Below, piece after piece: positions 11,961-26,300 of a stretch of DNA of 64,000 nucleotides. The DNA lies in NCBI RefSeq assembly GCF_030936135.1, contig NC_082610.1, positions 18,362,428 to 18,426,427 on the forward strand. The letters run 5' to 3'. The notes under the pieces are model-generated. The model worked only from the letters and a program-made list of their open reading frames with translations. It was not told the origin of the DNA and searched no databases. The stretch comes from Gavia stellata. Lineage: Eukaryota > Chordata > Aves > Gaviiformes > Gaviidae. Within the stretch, counting starts at the first letter, position 1. Every line of letters starts with the position of its first letter. The position numbers were made by a program, and so were the translations under genes.

Positions 11961-14900
11961 TCAATATTTTTCATTACTTTCAGCAAAGGAAAGCTCAATG
12001 CTAGAAGGACAGTGCAAAAGAACTCCTGACCAAAAGTTAGTGAAGTGACTGGGAGTCTTCCCATCATGGTCAATAAGCTTTAAATTAAACCCAGGAAGTG
12101 AGAGGAGGTTTAGAGATGCATTTTCTTAGTGGCTTAAGGCAAACTGTCTTTAAAATTTGTCCCTGCATGCATGGATTGCATAGCAGATCCCTTTTTAATT
12201 CCTACTTGCAAAAGCAACAACAAAAAATATCTCTCAGAAATATAATTTGGTACTCAGAGAATGCTTGGCATAAGTTGAGGAGGATACGGTATAATTTTTC
12301 ACGAGTAATAAATGTTTAAGTCACGGTTGAAGTGCAAAATTCAATTCAACTTTAATTAGAGAGGCGTCACTAAAGCTCTTATTATGATTTTTATAGGCCG
12401 CAGAGGAGATCAGATCAAATTCTCAAGTTACGCTGAATGGGGCAGAAAAGGCAAAGAACAGATCACACGCAGGACAACTCAGCTGATCAACACTCTGCTA
12501 ATTTGCGTGTTACCGTCCTAATTTACCTGATCCAGAGTTGACTATTCTTTAAGGATCCCTGGCGCAGGCTGCACAGGAGGGCTTCAAAAGCACTGTTGCC
12601 TGGTCTACGCTACACCATGGAGTAAATCTTCGGGAGGAGCTGGGGCGTGTTGAGCAAACTCTGCTAGGCTATTAGATCAGCTATGATCAGATACCTTTCC
12701 AGCTGCAGCAGCATCAGCTTGGCTGTAGTCTAAGGCTGTTGGTACATATGCCTTTTTTTTTTCCTCCCCCAAATAAAAAAGACACGCCTGCATTAGCATA
12801 AGTACGCAAATGTGCATACATCATCCTCCACAGGCGTCACGACAAGCCAGCGGTCCGTGATAACGCAGCAGAACAACTGGCAGAGCGTAACCAAGCGGGT
12901 GTAAAACAATCGAGGTGGTCCTCCAATGTGCAGAGCCAGAACTCCAGCAACTGCAGCCAAGGGAAAGATACAGTAATTATACCACAATGCACTGTCTGGA
13001 TTGTTTTACTGAGATTAGGAAATAATATTTCTGCTTAAAAATAAAGAGCTGGGACCACAGGGACAGAACCGCAGGTATGACATCACTGGTGACCCCCGGA
13101 ACACGTGCGTTAGAGGGAGACAAGGGTCCACCATTTTTCATTTCTCCTGCCACTTAAGGCAATAACTCATCTCTTAACTCTGGCTGAAGACACGCGACTT
13201 TATGGGAACCACAAATCAAGGCACTGCGTGTTTTAAAGGCTGACAGGATTACTTTTTTTTAATAAGATTTCTTCTTTGATTAAATAGTTTTACTTTGCAA
13301 AGGCAAGTGAAGAGAACTATTGTCTTTGCAGCAAAACGGATAGGTAGTCACAGCAAGTCCTACAATAATATTTGACAGTTGTGCACTTTCTTGCATGTGC
13401 TGCAAGAATAGCTGGAGAATAGGAAAAAAAAGAAAAAGAAAGCAGAGAAATGTACAGTAAGCCATAGAAAAACCGAGAAAAATGATGTTACAGAAAATAC
13501 AAGTCAGAGGAAATATTTGGACAGCCAGAGAAATGTCATCACGCAGTAACGGCATCGGTCTACAAGTGTTTGCAGCACTGTTATACCAGTAGGTGTAACA
13601 GTGACCCAGTTAGGCCAGATGACGGTAGGAAACCATACCTTGGACAGGCCCCATTAAAAATAGAGAGGTTCATGTTGCACAGGCCTATTCTGGAGCTCTT
13701 GAGAAGTCAAGTAGCGAAGTAGGCTCTCCCTGGCTCCTGGGCTCCAAGCGACACTGAACAACATGAGATAGGAGGGCTGAAACAAAGCTAAGATATACGG
13801 AAGGGAAGACTGGAGCAAATAATTTTTAAAAAAGAAGGCCTTCTGGAAAAACAGAGATTTAGACAAGGCTTTCCTGAGGATCTGCCCATCCGTGCAAATC
13901 AGGAGGAAGTCAGGGCCTGAAACCACCCATTTTGCAATAGTGAGGCTTAAGCCTCTGAGAAGGCTCTGGACTATGACTGGCACCTGGAATAGTCAGAGAA
14001 AAGCACCCTGGTAAAGTGGCTAGCAGCCAGCCAGCCCAGCGCAAACTTTGTGGTAGATGGACAATGCTCAGACACTGCTGACATCATCGAAAATCCAAAA
14101 TATCGCCATAGAGAAAGGCACGGAGGCAGAAAGGCAGAGGGAACACTACGTCAGAAGCCACCAAAACAACACCTGGAGCAGGCAGAAGGTCGGAAAGATC
14201 AAACATCTGCAGAACAGCATGTGGCTTTGGAAAGTGACTGCATACAGAGAGTTTGCACAAGGAGGACAAGAGGTCTACCAAAAGCTGGGCTGCAGCAGGA
14301 GCCAAATGCCTGCCAGCCTGAAACACAAGCCAGGGTATCAGCCCCTGTTCTCTGTTGTTGCTGTGCAAAGATACCCAAGCCAAGGAGGTACCAAGAACCA
14401 CGGTGGTATTCAGATACAGCAGCCAACAGGCAACAGAAGGAGATGAAAAGCTCTGATGATGCTCACCAAAGACAGACATGAACTATATTGGGGAAAGGGC
14501 AAGCTTGAATGGGTTGGAAAGAAGGTCCTTGCTATTAATGCCTCACAAGACACTACATTAAGAGGTGGAATTGTCCACAGGTAAAATCAGGGAATGACGG
14601 ATTAAAATCCTTCCTTTCATGGTAAGTAACGGCAGACTCCTGGTAGCAGTAGCAGTACTAGCCTATGGTTATCTGTAACATACAGAGTCTGGACAGAAAG
14701 GTGTGGAAGGGGATGCAAGTAATTTATTTTGCATACAGGTCCCACCTGCAGAAATATGTCCACTATCTTTACTTTGAAGAAGCCATCTACAAGGAGAAGA
14801 TACTGCAGAGCATTACCATAGCAGGAAGGACAAAAGCCATTGGATGTTTTCCTTTTGTTATTCCTCCTTTCTCATCACGTGCCTTTGCAGCTACTGTTTT

Positions 14901-17700
14901 CTCAGTGGCAGAATTCCTAGCAAGTGCTGGCAGCGATGTAGAGCGGGAGGGTTATTCCCACAAGGATTTACTTTGAAAGAAGCTAGTCCCCATGCTGGAG
15001 TTGCCTTGTCCCATTCCACAGGCAGAAGTTGTTACGCATATTCAGCACATTTCCTTGGCAAACTAAAGTCTGCAAATTTTGCCACCAAAACAGGTACTAA
15101 GGCATCAGATGCTATCATCAGCCAGAGCTGGGAGGAGGACTCAGTGCTTTGATCCATCTCGCCCATCTAGATCCCCTTGCAACATACTACGCTTCGTGAT
15201 GCCTTCCTCCCCCCACCACACATCCCGTTTTCCTCTTGGTTACAGGCTGAGCTCCTACATCCCCTCTCTGCTTGCTTAGATGAGGAACCAATTAGTTAAA
15301 GCAATGCACTGAAACAATTAGGCAACTTGTTCACCTAACCCAAGAGACCTGACTAGTAAAAGAGAACTAACTGAAAACTTTGAAGACAGACAGACATGTA
15401 AGAAAGATCACAGCGTTTCTTACCCAACCTTTCTCCTGGGATCAGAGAATACAGTTGTGAAACATATCAGAATTCTGTTTTCTTCGTTCCTTTCCTAAGT
15501 TTGTGTCCGAGGGCTTAATTTTTATTGGGATGGTGTTGCAAACAAGCCAGCCAGGGGCTTCAGGAAACGTCTCTATCCCTGATCCTTCACAAGCGAGTCC
15601 AAACATTCTCCAGTTGGTCTTTGGAAATTATCTGAAGCAAAGGGGCTCTAACTCTGACATGGACACGGTTAAAAGCTGTAAGAAGCTCCCTAGGCTGGAA
15701 TGGCACCTACAGGCTTAACGTATTTACATTAATCGAGATTCAATCAAAGGCTTATTGGCACTCTCGGCCCGTGTGCCTGCATTACAAATAGCAGTAGAGA
15801 TTTCTGGGAAGGTTTAGTCAAGGCCTTAGCGTAACTTGCAGCTACGGTACAAAAATACATAAACCATATAAGGTTACATACTTCATTAAATGTTAGCAAT
15901 ATGCTTAAAACTAAAACTATGGCATGCACTTTATATACAATTTTGATTGTCTATAATCCGTGTCAACACAGCTGTGCTACAGACCTCCTAAGTCACTGTT
16001 AGCAAGTCCATCTGCTTCACTGAACTGTGTCTAGTTTTCAAATAATGGCAATTTCTTTAACATTTTATGATTCCTGACTGTGAAAACTGCTTCTTGCGTG
16101 AGCCAGTGTCAAAATCTGACTAATGTTGCAAACTGTGTGGTGCAATGTGATTTTGTTGGCAGTTGGAGAAACATAAAAATGTTAAGACACTTCGCAAAAG
16201 TTTCAAAAAGGAGTCACTGAATAAATCTTTTAATCTCAAGTAGCACGTACTTCATTACATCAGCATTTTTCAAGGAATGTTCCTATTGTCAATGAAAATT
16301 AGCTCCAAGAATTTGAAAGCATGAGGACTTAACAAGGGAACCAAAATCCCAGAATTATGGCTTTTGTGTCAAGCATTCTGTAAAAAAACAGACTTCTGAA
16401 AAGCTGGCTCTTCTGCTTTACAAACACAAGCCTTTACTACCCCAATAAGACCAAAGCAGATAATCTTTACAGGAAGATTTTTGATAGTTCTCAGTTAGAG
16501 AAATGTCATCACGCCCATCTGTTTTGCTCTGCACTATATCCACGGAAACTTGAATGGAAAAGAGAGGGCAAAACAACTTCCCATCATCAGTGACAGGACT
16601 AGGTTTGAGACCTTAACTCCCAGGCTGGACTCCCTACACTCTCTGCAACAACAAATGTTCACAACGGTGCTCAGTTTTTTTGTATTTTCCTCAACCATGG
16701 GCACTATTCACGTTATTAAGGAGATTTAACTATACGAAAACTTTGAAGTGCTGGCGATAAGTCGTTGCTGAGCAGAAGGAACACAAACATCAAATTCTTA
16801 AATCAAAGTAATTTTTCATAACTTCGTGACTGACAAGCACAAGAGCCAGTTTTTTCCTCCCCTAACTTTATTCAAACGTTATCATTTGCTTTCAGAACAG
16901 TCCAGCAAGTCTCAAATCAAACCTGGCTTCCCCAAGGATAGAGAAAAGCTGTAACAGAACATTGCATAGAAGCAGGTTGCAACTTGCCTTATAGAAAAGT
17001 CAGCGTTTCTCCATAACAACAAGGACTTTAAATAACTCAGTCACATAAGACAAGAGGCCATGTAGCTGCCACCTCTTAAAAGTACCCTTTATATTACAAA
17101 CTAAACAACAAATCCAACCTATTTGCAGACGCAGCAATGGCTGGGGACGTTTGTCCTGCCTGATCTACGGGCATCAGCCAGTGCTGTAGGTGTGCTCTCA
17201 GAGACAGTCTGTTGCATGAGTTACTGTATGCTTTTTGGATTTCACTCTGTTCCTTACAGGAAGCCTAGACATTTATACCTTCAGTAGACATCTCAGTTAT
17301 TATTTCAAGTAAAATGAATAATATCTGGCCAGCTCACTGCTCAACTGAGAGAACCAAGCAAAGTGACACGAGTGAGTCAGCAGCTAGGGCTATTGCTCAT
17401 AAGTGGATTATTAAGTTTACGTCTGAGATCAGTGTAACGCATGCATGGAGGTCTGTCTTCCAGTGCCATGTGCATAGTGGGCTGATCATTACTAAAAAGG
17501 CCTTTCTCCTTGCCAAGGACTAACCTTCAGGGTGACCTTCTCCTCTTGGTGTGAAGGCCAAGACAATGCTACAAGGGCTTCACAGCTTGGGAGGAGGTAG
17601 GGATACACGGGGACCATCACCCACGGAGCATCTCTGGGGAGAGGGTGTTTCAGTCACCTCTCCTCTCTCTCCCTATTTCCTTGTCCTAAGGAGAAAGACT
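11961..17700. other. Intergenic, no gene recognised
   Basis: AT-moderate sequence without recognisable coding exons or clear repeats. A segment near 12,600-12,750 has wording reminiscent of very old amniote DNA transposons, too weak to annotate. Confidence 0.55.
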
Positions 17701-19700
17701 CCATTGCTTCATCCTTTCATGCAAAACAACTCCCCCCACCACGACCCTCCACTTTTCTCCTTGGAAAAAGAGGGTGCAAGGCAGCCAGAGCAGAGGCCGG
17801 CTTCTCTCGCCTCCCTACCTGGCTCACGGCAGGGAGACATCCCAGTCTCCAAGCTGTGCTGTGACCGACCTCGCGCTCAGAGTGGGAGAGCAGCGGTAGC
17901 AACTCACGCTCGCTTCCTGGCACAGCCGTCAGGTGTGCCGACGCAGCCCTTCGCTACATCTGCTCCGTCGCACCCCGATGGCTTCGCTGAATGCGCACAG
18001 AGCCAAGCTAGACCTTTAAAAAGGGATAATTCAGGGAAGAAACAATTTGAATGTCCACTTCTCTTCTGCTCTTCTACTTTCTCCACCCTCCCCTCCTATG
18101 GGAATAAACCCATCTATAATTTCCCCCACACTGACACTCTGGATACCCCAGGCAAACATCTCCTCGTCAGCTGGGGAGATCCCTGCACGGCTGCTGTTGT
18201 GCGTGGGGAAAACACCAAGCATCCAAATCCATCGCAAGCCATAAAGCCACCTCACCAAAAGGCTTTTGCAGTTCTCAGAAAGACAATGTACTTGGAGTAA
18301 CTGGAAAGACCTTGACCTGGATGCAACGGCCCAGTGGTACTGCTCCGGCTGGGATCAAGAGAGAGGCAGAGGCAGCGCTCCAAGAGGGCTGCGCTGCGAG
18401 CCAAGATACACACTGAGACTTGGGACCTGTTTTAATTATTGTTTCATTTCTTTCACTGCTCAGGAACATGTAACAAGCTGAAATGTGCGTTGCGCCTGTA
18501 AACATTTACTTTCTTTTGGTCTTGTGCAATGCTATGTCTCATTCTCTTGGATGGTGCCTGGAATGCAGGAATAGCCATAACACATCGGCCGAGCGACTGT
18601 CGACTCAACCGTCCGTCTCCGACAGTGACCAGCACAAGCTGCTTCGAAGGAAGTTGCTAGAAACCCCGCATTGGGCAATTGTGCATTAGGTTGCCTCTGA
18701 GGGAAGTTTCTTCTTTCCGCCATGTGATTTGCGTTTGACTCACGCCCTAAAAAAATCAGGCAAGTCTGTCTGTCCATCCGATAATTATTTTTTTCCCATG
18801 CCAACTCATGCACTCGGGGCGCTTTCCACTCGCGCGTTTGCCAGTTCCTTTTGGCGCTGCGCTACACAGGGTTGCACACGTTAATCGTGCCCCGTACGGA
18901 GGACCGCATACCTTGCAGTCAGACACGTGGGGCTGCGGTTGCCGTAAGCCTGATGGCACACAGACACAGAAATCTGAGTCAGTCTCGGCGCGCTCTTTGC
19001 AGATCACAGATGCACTCTGGCCCTTTGTACCCACAGCCTGCGAGCACAAGGCGTTTGGGGATCCTGCCCCTCTTGCTCGCCAGAACGGTTGTTTTCGAAT
19101 GGCGCAAGCCAAGGGGCATGCACGCCATCAACAACTTGTGATCTTCTCCAGGCCTTCGGCAGAGAAATTATCTCGCAATTTGGCAAACCTCACCAGATGC
19201 ACAAGAGGCCGGCTGGGGCAACAGCGAAGAGTCGGGCTAGTCCGGGAGCGCACCAACCTCCCCCACCCCTCCGGCAAGGCCGTCTGCCTTGCGCTGAAAA
19301 GGAAAGGAACCTTTGCCCCTTCTTCTCAGTCCGAAGGAGCATCTGCAGGACTGAAACCAATCAAAGCCAGCTGTGAAAAATGAAGGGGGGAAGGCAGGGA
19401 AATGCTGATTATTATGACTAGGAAAAACGCTATTAAAAAAAATAAAGAAAAGGGAAAAACTGATCCCATATGGGAGGCAAATGAAATACAAATGCAAAAC
19501 AGGCCATTACGCAGTGTCTGTTGTAAGGCTGCCGCATTGGGGGCTGCGTTCACGTGTCAAGACGCAGTGCCCCTGGGACCTCTGGAGACGCCCCTCCGCT
19601 CTGCGGCAGGGCTAGCGTTACCTTGGAGCATCCCGGGCTGTGACCAGCACTGGGGCCGTTGATTAGACAGCCTCTGCAGACTGACCAAGAAGTTATTCGA
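17700..19700. other. CpG-richer intergenic block, candidate regulatory domain
   Basis: About 2 kb noticeably richer in CpG and GC than its surroundings, especially 17,830-18,000 and 18,580-19,330. It holds long open frames (17551-18300 plus, 249 codons; 18808-19383 plus, 191 codons) without any recognisable domain, as expected by chance where stop codons are rare. An AP-1-like TGACTCA lies near 18,736. It could be an enhancer cluster or the promoter of an unannotated lncRNA; this is inference from composition and position only. Confidence 0.45.
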
Positions 19701-21579
19701 CTCCCCCGCAGACGCACACAGAGAATAACCTCAGGTCTGCCAGACTTAATCATTCCACCAGCCCTTTTCTGCCTCAGCCGCTTATTCCAGGCAATTTCGC
19801 AGCTGGCCCCTCGCTCCTTTTGAGATAAGTTACTGCCCTCCTCCGCTCCCACAGGGTTGCCCACGCAACTGCCCTTTTATCGTTCCCCTTCTCACTCCAC
19901 ACATCCCCTTCTTCAGCGGATCATCTCCATCACCCGCTCCATCTGCCTACCCAACATGTGCCCTTCAAGCTGTTCCTGAGCTACAGCCAAGCCCCTGCAG
20001 CCAGGCTCTCCGGGGCAAAACATCTTCAGCAACAAGGAGGCTTTTGGGGTCCAGGCAGCGAGCACAGTACAAGCTCAGTCCTCTTTTTACACTCCCAGGA
20101 GGGAGGGAAATGCCCACCCTGTACCAGCCATACTGCGAGGCTCACTCACGACGTTACTGGACCGACGGGGCGTGGAGCCAGCTCTCATTTCCTACTCGGC
20201 TGTTTCTTCCGCTGCTCTCGAAGCACAAGGAGAGTCAGTACAATGGGGGCTCATTTATTTGGTAGTGGCGGTGATGATCATTCATCCACAGAAGGGAAAA
20301 CTGGAGGACAGCAACATGACTTCCCATGTCTGTGGGCTGTGCTCCCCAGAGATAAAAGACTCTCCAGATCTCAAGGGACAGATGGTTAAAGGGTGGGTGG
20401 CTCAGTCTGCCCTGCTCTTGTGATTTTGTCAGAGACTCACAATATTTGCTACTTTCTTTTTTTTTATTTTGAGGCCCCTGCCCATATGTGAGTCTCAGCA
20501 TCTATTTAAAAGACAAAGAAAGTAATTTCTTGCATACTATAACAGAGAGAAAACATACAAAAATCTGAACTTCGGAGTTCAAACCACAGAAAGAGAAAAG
20601 AATCCGTTTAAGAAAATCCATAGGAAACCCTCCTGTTATAAGCCAATCTCACTCTTTCGGAGTCCAGCTCAGCAGTAGTAAACCCTCTGTATCTGCTGAC
20701 GGGAGAGCAGGAAGCACTTCAGCCGTCCAGAGGCACTGCTCTACAGACATCCCCATGCTTGGCTTCTTCACCCACCCTGTGCGCAGCAACTTGGACCTCC
20801 TTTTTGAGAACCATCCCTCTGGTGCCTGGATTTGGGGGAGAAGCAGGAAGAGAGGGGGCCCTGAAGACACTCCGCTTCTCAGTATGAGAGTGTTCCACAA
20901 CATACCCAGGGCCACAGCCAAACGCATTAGACCGCAGCACTCCCAGATCCTACTCAAGAGTCTTCATAATTCCTCTTTTCAAGCCAAGAAAAACAGAGCA
21001 AGCAGAAAACAAATAACAGTGGGCAAGCAGGAGTATTTGTCCCTTACTACAATGGCCTTAAGCAATCAGAGAGGTAGGGCTGATGAACCTTTAATTACTT
21101 GTGCAATAACGACCTCTGCTTCCAGCATTCCTTGGCAGGCAGGAAGTGGCTGGAGCAGTCAGGGACCTGTTACGCTCTCCTCTCCACGGGCTTGAAATCG
21201 ATACGAAGGCCCCTCACCCAGCTGGTCACAAGTTTCGAGACACGCTCCACACGGAGTTTGTTTACAGCTATTAAAAGCAGTGAAAAGAAAATACAATAAA
21301 CAGCTCTTTTACTGAGGAGTCGTTACTGAATGGCATGGCTCTACAGCTAAGGTGTTCAAAACTCCCACGACTACTTTCTCCGGATAGTTAAAAGAGTGAT
21401 TAAAAAAAAAGCAAATTATGAAACCAGCCTTCAACCTCAGTATATCGATGTATTGTGTAGTGTGTCATACTCAACCACAGAGGGAACGACGGGGGCACTT
21501 TTCACTAAGGACCCTAGATGTTAGCCAGAACGACGAGTGGGGGCAGAGGAAAGTGATCATCCCTAGATAATTCCTATGA

Positions 21580-21690
21580 TGCAAAACGAAGACAGAAAGA
21601 GAGGTTAAGGAATTGACCCAAGCTCAGCTGAATACAGTTTGGAAGTTAAGTTCAGTCTCCTGATTCCCAAGCCACAGAAATGACCTTTCT
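21580..21690 (+). mobile_element. MIR-like fragment
   Basis: 'GAAGACAGAAAGAGAGGTTA' then 'AGGAATTGACCCAAGCTCAG' and 'TTCAGTCTCCTGATTCCCAA' follow the MIR consensus order. Old and partial. Confidence 0.65.
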
Positions 21691-24130
21691 TTTGGGGGGG
21701 AAGTCAAGACGTTCACAACTGACAGCTGAAAAATGCAGAAGGTGCTCTACCTTCCTACAGGGTCTAACACGCATCTAGACGTACTGCAGCTGGGACAGCT
21801 GCCCCACTTGCCGTCTTTCCCAAGCTCCATCTCGGCTGGGATTCTGCAACAAGACAGAGCCTGGGCCGGAGGTCAGAAAAAGAAACCCTGCAAGAAGACA
21901 GTTCGCAGGCTATTTTGCTTCCCAAGGAAATAAGTCTCTTCCTATCCCCACCTCCATCTGCTGGAGTCAGCTTGTGCCTTGACGCATGTGGCACTGATGA
22001 CTTCCCAAAACTCTTGTTCTTTTAATATTACCATTAGCTCTTTGATATCTTGGTTATCCACAGAAACAGCCAGAGTGTGTCTGCATCCAGCAAAGTTCTT
22101 GGCCCCGATATTTTGTGGCAAAGAATTGCACAACGCTAATCTAGCTCAATGTGGAGTGAAAATATTTCTGTGTCAGTTTCTATCTTGCCGTCTTTTTTGT
22201 TTCACCGACAGTCCCCACTCACATATATCATAAAGGGAGGTACTTCTGGATAGCCCATCTCTAATCACGTTGCCTCTCACTCCTCCCTCCTCTAGGATGA
22301 ATATTTACAGGCTTTTCAAGAGGTCTTTTTTTATTTCCTTAACTACAATCACAGCTGGCTCCTGATCCCCCCCTCCTCTTGGAGACAAAGTGGCCAAAAC
22401 AACATGGTGTGTCCCAGTATTTAAGGGATCCTCTACAACACAGAAAGACATCCTGGGATTGCTGAGCAGCTTTCCTGTTGGTTAAAACAGGAAACATGGA
22501 GATAAAAGGAGTCAACTCCCTCTGCCAACTGAAATGTCTCTGGTCTGCTATGCATTACAGCAGTACAGAAGAACTGACTTGGGTTAGAAAATAGCTGCTT
22601 CGAACACAAGACTGAGGCTATAGGCAGACCCATGAGTTCCTGTCCTCTCTCAGAAGTCAAAAAGGATAAGAAAACTCCAAATGGCGGAACACCGCATAGC
22701 TCCTAAGTCTGCTCCAGCTGAATTACCCATTGCTTTCATCAGCCATTCCCTTGACCTCCCTCACACTGCAGTAAGCTGCCTGCTACATGCCACCGCTCTC
22801 ACTGCCCAGAACCTCGAAGAACGCACATGAAAGAAGTATCCCCAGGGATCTGCCCATCTGTTAATCTACAGACATTCACCCCCCTTGCGCAGCACCCTTA
22901 GTTTTCTCCCCACTGTCCTTTTCTAGCTGTTTCAGCATCATAAGACACGAGGAAGATCGGGCTGGACGAGGCTGCCTCATCCACTGAGATGCCAGCAAGC
23001 AAAATCAACGCAGATCTCCACTTCCCCTCCTTCTGCTGGATCTCCAGTCAGGTCGCAATCACTATTAAGCCCAGCTGGGGATACGGAAGCATTCAGAAGT
23101 TGACTGAGTCATCTAAAGCAACAAAGATCAGCAGCAGCAGGCTGCCACACAGCACTGGAGAAGTCCCCTTTGAAACACTAAATCCCTGGAATGAAGGGCT
23201 GCATTGGCTCATCCATGAGAGTAACTTAATGGCATGGGATGGGTTCACCCCTAACTTCAGGGCCGGTTCATTCAGAAGGGTTAACAGGGAGGTGAATGGA
23301 GAGAGCGGCACCACTGCCGGTTTGAAAGCAACCTACCAGGAGAGGTCCCATGGGCAGAGCGGGGGGCACTGCGGTGCTGGAGAGCTTCAACATCAAGTCT
23401 TAGAGCTTCTCAAGCTTCCTCACACTCACCCTGTAGAGATTTGCCTGATCAGCCCTTAACAGCAGGACCCATCTTTGAAGTCCATGGCCCAGCTATGTCT
23501 GCATACGCAGTAGCAACATCAGGGCCATTGGGCAAAGAAGCAAAAGAAACAGCCCACAAACTCTTTCAGCTCTATTTCAAAAGGCTTGGAAGTTCCTCCC
23601 CTTCTCTTCCCCTAGCCCCTTCCATAAAAGCTTTGCATGCAGAGCAGCGTCTCTTGGGTCCCTCATTCTCTTGAGCAAAGTAAACAGACCTCCCGTGCAG
23701 CGACAAATGAACAACAAACAGAGGGGGAAGGGAAGAAAAAAAGAAAAAAAAAATCTCGCTGCCAACTTGGAGATTTTTTTTCAGCATGTTTAATTTTTCA
23801 AAAAAAATTAAAATGTGCAAGCTATGCCCCAAGGGTGACCCTGCACAAAGCTTTCTGGCACCTCCACCGTTCTCTCCCCTCACATCACCACAGACACCCC
23901 ATCTTTCCCCATGCTCTTCCCCCGACGCACGCGTGCACGTACAGAGCACTAAGAATCCTGGCACCCAGACGGCTTTTTCTTTTTCAAGCATGCCAAAACA
24001 AGCTAAGCTCCTAAATCCCTTTTAGAATCTGGCCATGTGTGGAAATCTGTTTGCCTCCATCCTATGTTTATTTTCTTTTGTTTCCAGGTTTGTTAGCCCA
24101 AGGGCAAATGTTGTTCCTAACACCAGTTTT

Positions 24131-24181
24131 GGGGTTGGGGTTTTTTGGGTTTTTTTTGTTGGGGTTGGGTTTTTTTTTGGT
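24131..24181 (+). repeat. G/T-rich tract with G-quadruplex potential
   Basis: Alternating runs of three or four G separated by runs of T, including GGGGTTGGGG and GGGGTTGGG, on the plus strand. Five G-runs occur within 50 bp, so a G-quadruplex is possible. Probably simple-sequence expansion. Confidence 0.6.
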
Positions 24182-24314
24182 ATTTATCTTTCAATCAAGT
24201 GTTCCTCCTTGCAAGGATAAACAGGATGTTTAGAGACTCTGGGTATGACGACCAGTCTTTGACAGCTGTTGTGACACACCACACACTGGGTTTGCCATGT
24301 GTGCAAGCACTGGC

Positions 24315-24400
24315 ACAGCTTGATCTGCAGCAGGCCCTCTTCATTTGAGGAGATGGACTACATGACCTAAGAGGCTTTTGCCAGCTCTTAGGTTTACAGC
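24315..24400 (+). mobile_element. Possible CR1 3'-end scrap
   Basis: 'GGAGATGGACTACATGACCT' followed by 'AAGAGGCTTTTGCCAGCTCT' and 'TAGGTTTACAG' resembles the extreme 3' end of an old CR1. It is short and diverged. Confidence 0.45.
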
Positions 24401-26224
24401 ACAGGCTCACGGGAAATGCGCCACACGACCCAGAACAAGTCCCTGGCCTCTCCATTTACGAAGATCTCTCCTGCCCACTCCACAGCCATTCCCTTTCTAG
24501 TCGGCTCATTTCACTTGCTTTGCTACACGAAACTACGCTCCGCCTCTGAGAAATTTTTCTTTTCCAGGTACGTACGGACAGACAACACTCAAAATACTTG
24601 TAAACCACACTGATTCAACAGAGGGAGTTTCCCAAGCCTTTTTTTAGGAAAGGAAGTTTTCCAAGCCTTGAATCACTGACATCGGTCTGACTCCTAAATC
24701 AAGAACACTGGGAAATGAAACATAGATAGCACTAACCGAGGGCCAGATCCCAAGTAAGACCTACCTAGCTAGAATACCGTGTGTGGCCTCAAGACGCTCT
24801 CTAAAGTCCCAGCTACCACAGCAGAAAATGCAGTGCCTAATTCTGCACTGCACAAATTCTCCAAAATTTTAATCGCTTTTCATTTGCAACATTTACTGAC
24901 AGCTGAAGGCAGGAAAGGTTAGGAGACTGATAATTAGTCCCGGTTGGTAATACAAAACACTTAGTTTTGCACCAGGCCCTAGTTACTGCATTCTTAGGCC
25001 ACAGAATAAGTGACTGTGGGATACCTCCTCAATTCTGCAAGCTGGGTGTGTCCACAACAGCAGCACACACTTTGATAAGCCGTACTATACACGAAGAGCT
25101 AAACTCTGTCTAAACAGCCATAAATCATTCTAAAAGAAATGGCTCAGCCAGGATGTCATCTTAGCTAGTCTAAAACCTTTTGCATTTAAAGAAAATATTT
25201 ATAAAAATTACCTCTCTTCTCTACAAACACATGATTCCTAAACAGCAACGCTCAGTTTTCCCCATTACAACCACTTTAAGAAATTCACAGGACATGACAA
25301 CGTGTTGCTGACTTTCACATTGTTTGGGCCCAGCTTATTCAAGGGAACTTACTTTGTCCTGCAACTCTTGTCAAGTTCAATCCTCGAAATCCATTCCAGG
25401 TAACATTCAACCACAAGCTTCTGGACTACGCACAGAAACTACGGCATGAAATTTTATGGTCTGTGTTATTCGGGGGGTCAAAAGGGATTATCACAGTGCT
25501 CCTTTTTAGCCGTCGTACCTATAAGCCTTGGCATATAAGCCACCCTGGAAAGCCATTCTCAGACAACTGTTTTAAATTGGACTCTGAGCAGTCCTTGAAC
25601 TCTACTTCAGGAGAAAGCAGCATTGTCAAGATAACGGTTTTACGGCTTTCAGTCCTCCTAGCAAAAATAGTGCTTGCTTTGTGTACCTTGCCCTGTTTCA
25701 CACACTAAGCAGACATCCTCTATCCAACCCTCTCCGCTCTCTGCAAACCGTTCCACAAACACACCAGAGCTGAAGAAGCAATAGTCTGTCCTACAACCTG
25801 AAAATTCAAGTAAGTAAAATATTTTTCCTGAAAAAAACCCCAAATACTTCAGATATAATTGGGATAACCTGGATGGATCAGGAACTCTCCAGCCATAAAG
25901 ACATTTTCCACAGCAAGATGGCCTTGGATAAAGTAAGCAAAATTTTCCTACTAGCTTTCCTTTGCACAGAGCAGGAATATTTGCCTTTTCTGGAATCCAC
26001 CACATGGTTGAACTTACTTCTTTCCTATCATTTATTTTATTTAGCCTTTTTTCTTCTCTTAAACCACCAGTAAACTGACAAACAATGATGCACAAGACCG
26101 TAAACCTGGCCACTGATCTGCAGGCAATACTTAATCTCTGACATAGTGTGGCTTACACATGGAAGATGAAGCTACCGCAGCTTTGTGTCTAACCACTTAC
26201 CAGCTGAGCTGCACCATACGCCTT

Positions 26225-26300
26225 CCTACCTCAAGGCAACTGTGGAGACTAACATTTGCACTCTCTGAGGTCACACAGCAAGGCTCAGGTGACAAGACAC
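26225..26300 (+). mobile_element. Possible MIR-like scrap
   Basis: 'CAAGGCAACTGTGGAGACTA' followed by 'CTGAGGTCACACAGCAAGGC' resembles a short part of a MIR core. Too short for certainty. Confidence 0.35.

Noticed and set aside
17551-18300. Open plus-strand frame of 249 codons
   Set aside because: GC-rich region, no recognisable domain, competing long frames on the other strand and no splice or promoter context.
18808-19383. Open plus-strand frame of 191 codons
   Set aside because: Overlapped by several other open frames in all phases, as expected from high CpG content; no family recognised.
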